Shown piece after piece: positions 24,015 through 36,107 of a stretch of 64,000 nucleotides of DNA. This stretch comes from Hydractinia symbiolongicarpus. Taxonomy: Eukaryota > Cnidaria > Hydrozoa > Anthoathecata > Hydractiniidae. The stretch spans positions 9,548,001-9,612,000 of the forward strand of contig NC_079882.1 of the NCBI RefSeq assembly GCF_029227915.1. Direction: 5' to 3'. Under the pieces are notes generated by a model. The model did not search any database. It saw only the letters and a list, made by a program, of their open reading frames with translations, and was not told where the DNA came from. Position 1 is the stretch's first letter, and every line of letters begins with the position of its first letter. The translations under genes and the position numbers were made by a program.

Positions 24015-26399
24015 CTCACCTACCTTTATTTATACCTTTATACAAAAAAATGTAAAAAAGACTGGGATCGAAGTTAATCAATTTATAAAATAGCTCAAGG
24101 TACGAGGCTAGCTAATGACGCACATGTATAGTACGAAACAATTTGTTACCATACCTTTCTAATATTAATCATTGATATCACCCTCGTCTTCAGGGCTTTT
24201 TACCTTTTTGGTATGAGAGAAGACGGCGAAAAAACCTGTGGACTAGGTTGCATTGATATAAAATTTGCAGGATATCTAATAAATTTATCCCTTGACTCTG
24301 TTAGGTTGCCATCTGTGAAGACGAGAAGAGATAAGTATTCTAAAATTGTCCTACGTGTTAAGCATGCATCGTAAAAGAAAAGACTTTTAACAAATTGTAT
24401 GTTAAACGAAGTCGTTCTTTTCACACAAGCAGGAGTTCTCTTTATTCGTCTTTTTAATCTTCATATACTTTTTATATGCTCTATAGCTACGGGGGTAAAA
24501 GTTTTAAAATTATTGAGGTTTTTAAAATTATAATTAGGAATTTTGTTAGCTTATTTTAACAGTTCTAGGTGCCTTTTCCTGAAAAAACTTAATCAAGTTT
24601 ATCTGGAAATTGACAACCTCCCTGTGAATGAAACACAAAGGACGTTGAAGCTGCCTATCACAATACTACAATGGTCCTACTGGCCATAGAAAATTACATC
24701 ATTGTTAATATGTTACCTGAAAAACGAACATGCTGAGAATCTTTTCTTCACAAAATGTCTCTTTTTCAGGTATTTCCTCTTTAATCCAGTTTCTATTGCG
24801 TTTTTTTTAGTAATTGAATTACAAGTTTTTGATTGGTTAAGCTTTGAATCAATACAGGTATCGTACGTTTTGTTTGTTACGAGGCTATTTAAAAATTGAA
24901 CACTCGTTATTGAAATTATTTTCAGGAAATTCAGTGGTACGTGAAAATATCTCGACGTTGTTTTGAAAACATGACAATATGATTTGACTAACCAATACCG
25001 TGAAATACCTATAGAAACTTTTGCGGTTATATATTTTCACGATTAGTTTTTCCAACTAGAACGTTTTCATGATTTCTTAATTTAGAATTTTTAATTATTT
25101 TGAATATTATCAAATAAAAAGGATAGCACAATATTAAATTCTTTTTTAAATATAACTACATTAACGTAAACAAGGTTAGCTTAAATTGCATTTGTCGAGG
25201 TGCTCATAAATTTTAAGTTTTGCAGACAAGGCGGTTTTTAATTCGATTAGATGTTTAAAACTGGAGAAGAATTTATTGGAAAAGCCTTTTAAAATTTAAT
25301 TCGCTTCTTATTTTAAAAGGTTTTGTCGTCAGTTTTGTTAAGCTGAAAAATATATTAAAACATTTAATTAAAACGAAATAGACAACAATATTAACAAATG
25401 TCCGTGACTTTGACCGTACACGAATTTATTATAAAGTACGGAAATTTAATCTAGAATTTAATAAAATTCCAAGCTAATAAAATCGCCTCATTTTAAAGGT
25501 TTGTTTTCACTTGACTGCATTTTTCTCTATAATGCGTGCGCAGTTGGACAAAACTTCTATTTTTTTCAAGGTGCGCACGCGTTAACATTTTTTTCGCTAT
25601 ATGAAAAAATGTAGTAAAAAATAAACGAGCCTTTACACATTTTGTTCAGCCAATTTAAGATGTTAATAAAGTTTTTATAAAATACAGAGCATAGATTGTC
25701 AAAAAGTTTTACAGACACTGTCAAAAATTTAAAAAAATCTCCCGTGCCAGTCACAGATAGATGGGCTGAGCTGCTCTATTAATACATGTTAGTACTTCTT
25801 AAAACCCGTGTGAAAAACTTGCAAATATAAATTCAATATAAATTCAGTTAAATGGTGTGCTTAACAAGCATAAAATTTGAAATAGTCTTAGCTAATGCAA
25901 AAAATAAACTATCGCCTCATAGACACAATAAAACCATTGGGATAGTTTGCAGACCAGAAACGGTTGCCATAGTAACAAATGATTTTTTCAAGAAAAATAT
26001 ATTGTTATATATCGTTGAAAAGCTCATAAAAAATGCAACAAAGAACATATAAAACGTATACCTAAAAGAACACTGGTAACAAGCCTTTAACCAGAGGGTT
26101 CAAATTCAAAAAAGATTTATATTTTATTGCAAATAGATAATCAGATTTCTTGCAATTCTTTGCAATATATTAATAAAATTTCTATTTTTATTTGAGGGTT
26201 GGCAACCTTATGAACAAAAAATACGTTTCTGACTTAAGATTTATTGAAAGTAAAGAAGTGAAATATATACCCCCTGAAAATAATAACCAAGTAGATTTGA
26301 GATAATTTGAGCAATATTACTACGTACATAAATGAAAGAAGATATTTAATCAACGTAGTATAAGTAAAATAAGTCAACCGTCAATAATTATACGCTGTG
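24015..26399. other. Gene-poor AT-rich stretch
   Basis: No coding sequence, RNA gene or clear element end could be supported on either strand. Short frames are AT-driven. Confidence 0.5.
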
Positions 26400-27600
26400 C
26401 ATTTTAAAGACGAATTTTAACATTTACATCGTCCCCTATCCCTTTCCTTTGTTACACCCGCATCGAATGAGTTCCCGACATATTGCAGATGCCTGTGAAA
26501 TGGTGATCCACGAAATTACCAACTGTCATGTTTCCATGCTCCCATCCTTATTGGTATTGTTCTGGAATATCTGTTGTATCACCAGAGAATGATTCCAACA
26601 GCCTGTTTGGTATGCTGCTCGTTTTGCTTACTGCAAGAGAGCATCTTTTGTCAGTGGAATTGTCAACCTTATCCCCTGGGTCTTGTGGTCTCTGATTCGT
26701 TAATACGATCAAATTAAACAAAAAGGCAAAATGCTAAATGCGAAATGAAAACGAGGTTGTGGAATGACCTCTAGAGACCTCTAACTTTTGTGGCAAACGT
26801 AACTTTACAACATTCGTTGACAGACATTGCTTGTTCGATCGTACATCAAGATAACGAACCTTTTAAAGTGTGACAATTTGTCATGATTTACCAACGGAGC
26901 TGATTATTAACTTCTATGTTGCTATTTTAACAACTTTATTTGTCAAGAATTGAAAAATCTCCATTTTGTTCTCGTCCAATCATCCCAAAATATGTCCCAA
27001 AAGAAGATTCTCTTTCTTTACTCAGGTAATTTGTAGTACTGCCTAATTTCGCTCCAGTACGTTCAAGAAAATTTTGTTCAATCGGTTGAGATATAATGAC
27101 ACTTGCTTGTTCGGTCCTTATAAAATCATGTCAATTAACAAACAACTTCTGAGAATCGTGATAAAAATGTCCATTGGATTTCTCTGTTTTTCTTGCAAGT
27201 AAAGTTTGTCGTAATATGTTCGCTATATTCGAAAGAGTGTATGCAGTGCCTTCAAAATTGCGTTACACAGACATTTTTAACACTTGAAATGATCATCGAA
27301 TGCTACAAACGTGGTTTTACTTTGTTTGGATTTAAACCATAAAGTTGGGAAGTTAGCCTGGCTTTTAAATGGGTTGTATGAACCTTCTATGGCGGAAGCC
27401 CTTCTAGCACATTTAGACATTATTTGTATAGGTCTGTTAAATAATTCATTTTGAAAACCTGTGAGCCATTCTCTATGTCTTTCTCGTGTTTAATAAAAGA
27501 AGCTAGCTCTGCTTGTACGAGACCATGCAGCTTCCTATCTTCATTACCAACATCCACTTCGTGTGATTAAATTTTTGCCTTTTCGTGAGAAAAAAGGTAA
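26400..27600 (-). pseudogene. Decayed coding stretch, family not identified
   Basis: The minus strand contains several protein-like runs in different frames broken by stops: around 27420-27560 (HGLVQAELASFIKHEKDIEN), around 27310-27420 (NPFKSQANFPTLWFKSKQ) and around 26945-27085 (NYLSKERESSFGTYFGMIG). Codon texture and base composition differ from the surrounding spacer. Such chopped runs suggest an old transposon ORF or a processed pseudogene. I do not recognise the family. Confidence 0.4.
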
Positions 27601-28350
27601 TTCTTTCTAGATTGCGAAACCCCACTGGTTACACAATTCTTTAAGAAATTGTATCTCGTTACCAGTACTTTTTTAGGCGTGTATTCTTATATGAAATATG
27701 TTTCATTTATCGTGCTCTTTCCAATGATGTATAACACTATATCTTTTCCAAAATAAAAATTGATATTATGGCAACTTATTCTGGTCTGTAAAATACCTCA
27801 GAGAGGTGTTTTTGATTGGGTCTGAGGCTCGAATAGCTTCTTTTACCCATAAGTACGATTGTGCCAAATTTTATGCTCGTTACTCAATTTGCACATAAAT
27901 GTTATTTTTTGCACGATTTGACAGGAATAGCAAATTTAAACTAGCGTACAATGAAATTCGCAGGGGAATTAATGTACGTGCAAAGTCACGAACAATTAAA
28001 CACTATTATTGTTTGTTTTCTATTACCTTTACAAGTTTTATTGATTGTTCGAACATTGTTTTTAGGTGATGTTTCATGGACGCTGCTGTAGTCTGTTATA
28101 GACACCTTGAGTATTTGTATATAACTAGGTGTTTAAACTTGTAAAAGAATCCACTTGAACAAACATTTCAAAATACATTGTACTTCTTATCGCAAAACGG
28201 TTTGTTTACTACCACTAGGTTGAAAGTAAAACGTTTTAAACGAAATAACAATGTGAATTTGCCATGACTTTGTCTGTGATCAAACAAAATTTTAGACAAA
28301 ATAATCGCCATTGCCTGTCGAAGACACTCTGTTGCCGTGAGAAACTGTTT
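27601..28350. other. Spacer with nothing recognisable
   Basis: No supported gene or element between the decayed coding stretch and SINE copy B. Confidence 0.4.
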
Positions 28351-28580
28351 TTTTATTATTATTATTTTTATTATTATTACTAGTATTTACCCAGGATAGT
28401 CTCTTCAGTTTTTAATAGAATTGTTTTCAATGAGGAGGATCCTTATTAGGGGGTCCTAGTGCATTTAGAGCTCCCATTTGAGCTACGGAAGGCGTGCAAG
28501 CACAACAGCTTCTGAACTAGTTAACCGCTAAGATATCAATCCTATTTTTATATGCCGAACATAGTATAGAAAAACAAAGA
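28351..28580 (-). mobile_element. tRNA-derived SINE, copy B (5' truncated)
   Basis: On the plus strand the order is (ATT)n, ACCCAGGATAGTCTCT, GTCCTAGTGCATTTAGAGCT, CCCATTTGAGCTAC, AAGATATCAATCCTAT and GCCGAACATAG. Each block has a counterpart in copies A and/or C. The tRNA-like head is missing, so it is probably 5' truncated. Confidence 0.7.
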
Positions 28581-29042
28581 AAACTGATAGTGAAAATATA
28601 CCTTATAAATATCGACACATGAATGTGATTTCTCATCAACAATGCTGGAGAAGTAAGTGTTAGTTTGTAGTTTCCAATCATAAGTGACATAGCAACATTA
28701 TTTTTGATTTAAATTTCATAACATAAGCTTCGAATTTTCATAACATAATATTTTTGTGTAAGACTGTTTTGGGCTATTTCCCGAAAAACAAACCACATCA
28801 ATTGGATAGTACTCTGCAGCCGGTAAGCTGCAAAAGTTGTACGTCGGAAGACGTGTAGACTGAGCAACAGGCGTCAAAAATGTCCTAGATTTACTTTCTA
28901 CTGTCAACAAAGTCCCGTTGTGGAACAATCCGCTACATAACCCGGAAAAATCCGAAAAACCGTTGTGAACATTGACAAGTTCTAAGTGCGTGTTGGTTAG
29001 ATAGAAACAGCATTCGTGTAAATATGTAAAAATTTTGTAGTT

Positions 29043-29115
29043 GTAGAAAGCTTTTTTTAATAAGATTTAATGTCGTTTCTTCAATTTTGTTAAGAACGTG
29101 AATGCGAAGTGTGTT
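29043..29115 (-). repeat. Dispersed repeat, inverted relative to 36036-36107
   Basis: The reverse complement of this segment matches 36036-36107 over about 70 bases, including ACACACTTCGCATTCACGTT, CTTAA(C/T)AAAATTGAAGAAA and AAAAAGCTTTCT. Shared frames are short and unidentified. Confidence 0.7.
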
Positions 29116-29811
29116 TTGTTGTTGTCCACTCATAAAGAATATCTATATGGTCATAATTGTATAACCAAACAATGCTATCATCAAATAAAAAAACATATCA
29201 TAAAAGTCAGGCTTTTTAATTGCGTTAAAAAATTAACTCATCGGCTATTATGCAAGCAAACTTATAAATTTAGGGAGCAAGTATTGAGTGATAATTAGCT
29301 GGGTGGGGTGGAATCAAGACGTTGATACAAGTCTCTTTGTTGTTTTAAAATCATGTTCTTGATTAAATATCCCTCACGTAGTACTCTCTTTTAATAGAAT
29401 TGCATTTTGTTTATCACATGGCCTGTTTTAAAGCAATTAAAAGTTTTAATCAAGAACATTTATAAGCACATTGAATGAATAATATTAAATCGTTTAACAC
29501 ATGTGTAATGTTACTGCACAATTTCTTAAGATACAACAAAATATCTACTTTTCTGTTACAGACACCATTATTATTGCCATTAGAATAAGCGTATTAGTAG
29601 ATAAAGTTAATGTTACGTCCATGGATACTAAAGTATTAACTCCCGGTTGAGATAAAATATGAAGGATATCAGTAGAGGAACCAGAATCAGCAAAGGGTTT
29701 GCATCTTCCCCAAGTAAAATCCAAGCATTATATCTTTCCCAGCAACTTTCTGTCGGCTCCACCTTTCCTGTCTCTTCTACTATTTCAGTGTTTCAGTTAA
29801 GAATTTTTCGA

Positions 29812-30000
29812 TTTCTATAATATTAAGGTAAGAGTGAGTTTTGTGATTTCTTTAACATTAAGGTAAAATTGAGTTTTGTGGGTTTTTTAATATTAGAGTA
29901 GGGCGGTATGGGTAGGTTTTGTGGTTCCTATAATATTAGGTAAGGTTGAGTTTTGTGGTTTCTTTAATATTAAAGTAAGGGTGAGTTTTGTGATTTCATT
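29812..30000. repeat. Minisatellite, about 35-bp unit, five degenerate copies
   Basis: Units of the form TAATATTAAGGTAAG..TGAGTTTTGTGRTTTC repeat from about 29812 to 30000, with substitutions and one longer variant unit near 29895-29925. Confidence 0.75.
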
Positions 30001-30706
30001 TTGCGAAGCTTCGAATTAAAGCATGTTTTATAGCTTTATGCAATATTTTTCTATTTTTTACATTTTTCTGACTTTTACTTTTAGTAATGTTAGGAACTAG
30101 ACGTGTTTTTGATCAACTTACAGTCGCTAATTATTCTTACAGACTCTAGAGTCATAAAAACATGCGTTCGTACATCATGCGTCTGATAATCAAGTTTTCA
30201 CCCAAGCAACCACTTTTGTTTATATCAGATGATACGTTATAGAATTTTAAGTATTTCTATCCAATTAGGATTCTATTCAGTTTTTTTCCTCTTTTTGATT
30301 CAGCAACATGGGAACAAAGTAAGTAAGAAATACCTATGATATTATTCGGAGGATGTTATTTGTTTTTGTCCTTCTTAACAGGACACCGGTCTCGCCATAT
30401 CAAGGCGTGTTTACTTGTTTACAAAACATTTCTCTTTACATGACTAATTTTCCGTTGAATTGAATTTGTTTAATACGGACAATTATAACTATGTTAAAAG
30501 GCCTAAAAATAATACCGTCGTCTTGTTTGAAAAGTTCAGAGGAAAAAATACGAGAACAAAATGCATCATAATGAATAATGCATTGCGGTAGTCATGGCGA
30601 TACTGAAAGTGATAAAACCCACAAAATGTGAGTTAGATACATAACTTTAACAGACATCGTTGACGCAATTGACGTTGACGCATCGAAGACGCAATTTTCT
30701 GACAGA

Positions 30707-31104
30707 ATGAGAGCAGGTAACAAAGCGTTTTTTCCTATACCCTAGATTCATAAAAATTTTTTTATCTATTTTGTTTTTTGTTACTAGATTGGGTAAACAC
30801 TTAACAGTTTCCATTATCTTCTGATTTAGTTGTTTGCCAAATCTACTTGTTGGTTTTTATTTTATTTTCATCTCTCAAGTACATGAATGCTGAAAATAAA
30901 ATATATAAAAGGGGAGATGTGTTACCGATAACCGGTAAAAAAGGCTTCAGATGCGGAAGTTTATGTGAAGGCGAATATGACATGTGCTCGATTAAAGCAC
31001 GCGAAATTCCCCAAAAGTTTCGTTGTCTGCAAAAGAAAACAATTTGTCGGCAGAATTGCTTAAAAGATAAAATTTTATTTAAAAAATTGCGATTAAATGT
31101 ATAA
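30707..31104 (+). CDS. Small secreted six-cysteine peptide precursor (two exons)
   Basis: Exon 1 (30707-30716) carries the ATG and splits a codon in phase 1 before GTAACA. Exon 2 (30830-31104) follows an AG acceptor, restores the frame and ends at TAA; the product is 94 residues. The junction creates a clear signal peptide: short start, hydrophobic core YLLVFILF, likely cleavage near MNA. Next comes a dibasic Lys-Arg site (IYKR), then a basic mature region with six cysteines spaced C-x3-C-x6-C-x12-C-x6-C-x3-C. The spacing is symmetrical and would suit a compact disulfide hairpin. Defence peptide, venom-type peptide or secreted signal are all possible; nothing in the sequence decides. A polyadenylation signal AATAAA lies at 31239-31244. 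Confidence 0.65.
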
Positions 31105-31238
31105 TAGGGTTGTATGTAAAATTTTCTTCTGGTATATTTTAATTTATATTAATTCATATTATTTATTTATATTAATTTTGTTATATATCCTAATGTAAAT
31201 GCTCTAATATATATATGGAATACATTTTATGTAACAAA

Positions 31239-31244
31239 AATAAA
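31239..31244 (+). promoter_or_regulatory. Polyadenylation signal of the six-cysteine peptide gene
   Basis: Canonical AATAAA about 135 bases after the stop codon on the coding strand, in an AT-rich 3' region. Confidence 0.5.
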
Positions 31245-32113
31245 TTTTACATTTGAGGATAGTATTCTTTGAATACTAAGGGATTGCGAATTATATATGT
31301 ATAGTAAAAACACGGGTTAAGGCCGTTGTCCATTCGCGTAATTTTAAGGCGGGCGGAATAGTGTTTTTCATTTCAACATGAATATTCTTACGCAAAAATC
31401 ATCCTGATCCATTCAAGTATATTCTTGGCACAACAGTTAAGATTGAAAGATCTGAGAATGAAAACTAATGTAACTCCACCGCTATGGTGCTGTTGTTTAA
31501 GCCGACAGACAGACAACTAGTTTTCGTGAAGAAAAAATACTTCAAATCAACGTCGTTTCTAGCGCCTGTTGTCTCTTTTATATCAAGACGACGAGACGAA
31601 AATGTTTGTATCGTCGTCCAGAAGTCAGAAAAGATAGAAGATGCACTGAGGACGAGGTTGAATTCAAATGAAACCTGCTGTTTTTGCTTTTATTCCTTTC
31701 AAGATGGAAGAAAAATTTCAAGAGAAGCATAATCTTACCACATCCTTAACGTTTTGTCTAATTTCATCCTAAATATTCTTATAGTATATGTTCTTAAAAA
31801 AAAGCCTGTTATAATGAGCAGAAAATATTTTCCTATGTCCACCTTAAATTCTTTACCGGTAAAAACAAAGGCAGATAAAATATTTTCGATGTAATACAAC
31901 GATTGCGGCATAATCGAAACGAAGCCTTTTACTACAGAATGCAAATTAATCTAATTCCCAATATTGGATAGAATGCTAAAGAAGCAAGAAAACAATAAAT
32001 AATAATAATAATAATAATAATGTTTTCAAATGTTTTAATAACTTGGAAATGATTGTTTAAATTTCGCCCCCTCCAAATTTTTTTGTAACAACTTCTGAAG
32101 GATACAATTTTAA

Positions 32114-32793
32114 CCCTATTCGGTTTGGGGGAGGGGGCGCATTCCGCCCCCCCCCCACCTGATGTTTTTTCTTAATAACTTCTTATTGCTATGTTATACG
32201 GCTAAGAAACTTTCAATATTTATCTATTAGACACCTACATGTAAAATTTTTGGGTCCCATACCTTTCAGAGGCTTTATTATTGGCCATTACTCGAAACTG
32301 CCCCTAAAAATCTCCATGAAATCCTTATAATGGGGAAAAATTAATAACTCCTGTTAGGATTATCCTTAAAACTTGAAACTTGAAATATAACTTTGTTTTA
32401 TTAAGAAGAATCCGATTTCCCGATTTTGTCGGATTTTACCGAAAAATCGGCAAAAACCGGATTTTCGGGCAATTTTTGGCATTTTTTATGCACGGAAAAT
32501 ATGTTAAATAATTTTTATTTAGCTTTCAGAAACTGCAAACAGAATGCAAAAATTCGCTCTGGAACAAAAGTATTTAAATTTCAAGCTTCTGATGACGTCA
32601 CAAAAAATGTGCTGACGCAAGCAAAAATTTATTGCTGCTATTTTGTTCCTTTTATGACGTACTATAAGGGTGCCAAGTTTAATTCAATTTGAACAATCCT
32701 ATGAAAAGTTTTTTTTTTTTTTTGGGGGGGGGGCGGATTCCGTCCCCTGGTCATACCATGTTCGAAAAACCCCGGACCGATTGGGGTTAAGGG
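32114..32793. mobile_element. 680-bp MITE with TTAA flanks (piggyBac-type ends)
   Basis: TTAA lies directly outside both ends (32110-32113 and 32794-32797). The left end CCCTATTCGGTTTGGGGG and the reverse complement of the right end, CCCTTAACCCCAATCGGT, align with a small gap. Both lead into a G-rich stretch and then CG(C/G)A(A/T)TCCGCCCC. No transposase frame is present. TTAA target duplication is characteristic of piggyBac-like transposition. Confidence 0.65.
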
Positions 32794-33912
32794 TTAAAAT
32801 ATGATGACTGTCGATCATTCTTAGTGACGTGACGTCTGTTTGATGACTCATTGGTTCACAGGTGGTCAGAAATTTATAATCGAAAACATTTTTTTGTTCA
32901 AATATCCTCTTATTAACAGATTACAACTTATTTTAAACAACGTTTACAACCATTTCTCTAATTTTAAAGTTTATGTTTCACCGTTTTATCCTTGCTATAT
33001 GATCGGAAATATCTGGCATGATCTTGGGTAAAATCATTCAATTTGTTTATGCCCCAATTTGCTAACAAACATTTGTGTCAAACTTGTGGCAACACAATGT
33101 CTCGTTCGTCACTTTCTTAGTTTATTAGCCCCCCCCCCCCCTGGCCTTAGGGCGCCTTTATAAGCCTGCTTGAATAGTTATTAAATAAGTGAGGAAACAA
33201 TGTTGTTTATCATTTAAAATATATAGGCGAATTTTTTAAAAAAAATTATAGGGGACTAAGCTCCTACTTCCTACGGCTCTTATAAATAAAGCCAAAAAAA
33301 GAAAGAATGTTCAAAAGAAAAATTTAAGTACAATTTTTATTACAAAGTGTAAATCCAGCACATTTAAATATAATAAGTTTTCTAGCATGGTTGGCAACCC
33401 TAAATGAAAGTTGTTTTTGTTAATGCTGTGTTTGAAATTTAGAATCTGTTTCTAAGATAATAATAAAAATAAATGACAAAAATAGCAACGGCGGTACCCT
33501 ATGATCATATTCTTTCTATTTAAATGTGTTTGTTTGTTGACAGGCCACGCCCGGATTTTTGTCAACTCATTAATTAGCGCATTAATGAGATGATCATATC
33601 TTTTTAATTTGTGTTAATCCTAATTATAGAAATTCCATACATGCGATTCTATCTCAAAACAAATTTCTAAAACGTTATTGAGCACTCATAACTATGTTGA
33701 TGAAAAATTCCCATTTTCGCTGTTTCGATAATTCAGATATTAATGCAAGGATTGCGTCGCGAGATTTAACCCGATGGGAACTAAAAGTGAAAAAAGCCCA
33801 CTATAGTCGGCAGTGAAGTAAACTTTTAACTTAAAAAAGGTTCTAAGATCACTAAAAACGTTATTTTGTACTTTAAAATATATTTTATATATTTTTATAT
33901 ATATATTTTTTT

Positions 33913-35560
33913 GCCGCTACCGCATCGCGTGCTGTTGGTAAGAATCCAATATCACCAGCAGAAACAAAAGCATTTATAGACACCGTACCAAATGACAATG
34001 AGAGTAAATTTACACTCCGTTGTGTTACATATAGCGAAGTTATGAAAGAATTGCGCAATCTTAAAAATAACTGCTCTACTGGTCCCGACGCAATCTCTGT
34101 TCGTTTTTTGAAACAAGTTGCCGAGTTTATATGCTCCCCATTAACACAGATTCTTAACGAATTCATACACTTCAATGAATTTCCATGTATTTGGAAAACT
34201 GCAAGAATCGTGCCTATAAATAAAGTGCCAAATGCTGTCGAAATTTCAAATTTTTGACTGATATCAATACTGTCCTCTTTATCCAAAGTACACAAAAAGA
34301 TTGTATTGAAACAACTTATAGAATTCATCGAATCAACCAACATCTACAAGGATACTGTTGATGGATTTCGTAAAGGCTGCAGCACAAGTACAGCACTTAT
34401 GGAATTGAAAGACGATATTAAAAAAGCTATGAAAGCCAATGAAGTCACATTAATGGTCTTGATAGACTTCTCGAAAGCTTTTGATACTATCCGTCATAAC
34501 AAACTTATCAAGAAAATGGCTTCACAAGGTTTTTTCTGGAGATTTCTTTACTTGGACCCTTTTTTATCTTTCGGATAGACAACAGTTTGTGCAAATTGAT
34601 AGCAATAATTCAAATCAATTACCATCATTATTCGGAGTACCGCAAGGTATTGAACCTTGGCCCCATATTATTCAATTTATACGTCAACGATTTGCAGGAC
34701 GCTTTTGATGCTTCCACTATTCAATACGCAGATGATACAACGATTTATAGATCATGTAAACCTGCAAATATTGTGAATACAGAAATTTCCATTAACGATA
34801 CACTAAATGAGCTTGACAAATGGGCCGAAGAAAATTTTCTTGCGGCTAATGCAGCAAAAACTAAATTCGTGTTGATTTCGACCAAACACTTGTCCAATTC
34901 TTAATGAACACAGTTCGACGATCAAGCTAGGGAGTACTCCACTCAATCGTGTTGGGACTTGTCCACTATTAGGACCAACAATTTATGAAACGCACAAATC
35001 GACAAAACTTTAAAAAAATGTTATGGGAAAGTATCTGTGCTACGAAAGTTGAAGAACTTCACAAGCTTCAGACTACGAAAACAGTTAATTGAAACCTTGA
35101 TTTTTTCACAAATTGATTATAACGACTTTGGAAAGATTACAAAAACTTCAAAAAGTTGCATGTAGTTTTGTTATTGGACGTTATGCCAAAATTCAAGATA
35201 CCATCAAATTAAAATGGCTCCCCATAAAGGAACGTCGTGAATTTAACTTATCTAGCCTACAAAGCCATTAATTTCACTAACTGGTCAAGTTCCTGTAAAG
35301 TAATTGTACGTATGAAGCAAAAAAATCTCCGAAAGCAACATGAACTCAATCTTCATCACTCGATCAATGGTACCTTTCAAGATGAAGCAGCGCGTGTGTT
35401 CAACAATCTACCAGCTAACCTTTGTACTGCTGAATCCTTCAATATTTTTTGTAGAAATATTAAATTGAATTTATTTTATATTATTCATGTTAAAGAGCCA
35501 TTATAACATATGGATAACCTGAAATACATTTTACTTACTTACTTTTATTTAAAAAAAAAT
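33913..35560 (+). pseudogene. Broken non-LTR retrotransposon (LINE) with RT domain, 5' truncated
   Basis: Plus-strand reverse transcriptase of the jockey/CR1 kind. The frame opens at 33913 with no endonuclease upstream. Visible RT blocks: GPDAISVRFLK near 34083, LIDFSKAFDTIRHNK near 34458, GVPQG near 34637 and the YADD active site at 34725-34736. C-terminal pieces (YKAINF, NNLPANL) reach 35506, and a TTACTTACTTACTT tail follows. Decay is clear: an in-frame TGA at 34255 in the conserved P-I-S block where Arg is usual, frameshifts between about 34530 and 34700, and stops after 34904. It cannot make an intact protein. The start abuts a (TA)n-rich tract. Confidence 0.88.
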
Positions 35561-36035
35561 CACCATCCAGCAGTAGGGAAGGACGTTTGCAGGGCATCTC
35601 CAAGCCGCTGCAACCCATGCAATGTATGACTCTTAATAAGCAGTAATAATTATATAGCGCATTATACAATTTGCGGTAAATGATTGTTGAGTAGTTTGAA
35701 AATGTGGGTGAGTCTGTATGAGAAGGTAAAATTTCGATAAAATAAATGACGAATTAAGAATTACTAGGAACTATATGACCCTCTGCGCCATTTCATTCCT
35801 AGCTAATTCAACGTTGCGAAGTGTATTGCAAAAATAGAAGGGAGAAATCGAGATTATAATTTCAAGCAATTTTTGACACAACGGTTAAACAATAAATTAA
35901 GTAACAATTTCTTTAATCCTGTCCCAGTAATCACCCTTCAAACAATTGTCCATTGCTAATGCCTTGGGTAATGCCCCCCCCTGGACAATTCCTACCTAGG
36001 ACAATCCCCCTTGCATAATTACCCCAGCTAATATA

Positions 36036-36107
36036 AACACACTTCGCATTCACGTTCTTAATAAAATTGAAGAAAAGGCGTAAAGTTTCGTTGGAAAAAG
36101 CTTTCTT
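36036..36107 (+). repeat. Dispersed repeat, inverted copy of 29043-29115
   Basis: Matches the reverse complement of 29043-29115 over about 70 bases with few differences. Confidence 0.7.

Noticed and set aside
31484-31732. Plus-strand open frame of 82 codons after the peptide gene
   Set aside because: No signal peptide, domain or splice evidence; it begins in a GACAGACAGAC-type repeat context.
34042-35506. Active LINE
   Set aside because: In-frame stop, several frameshifts and no endonuclease domain.
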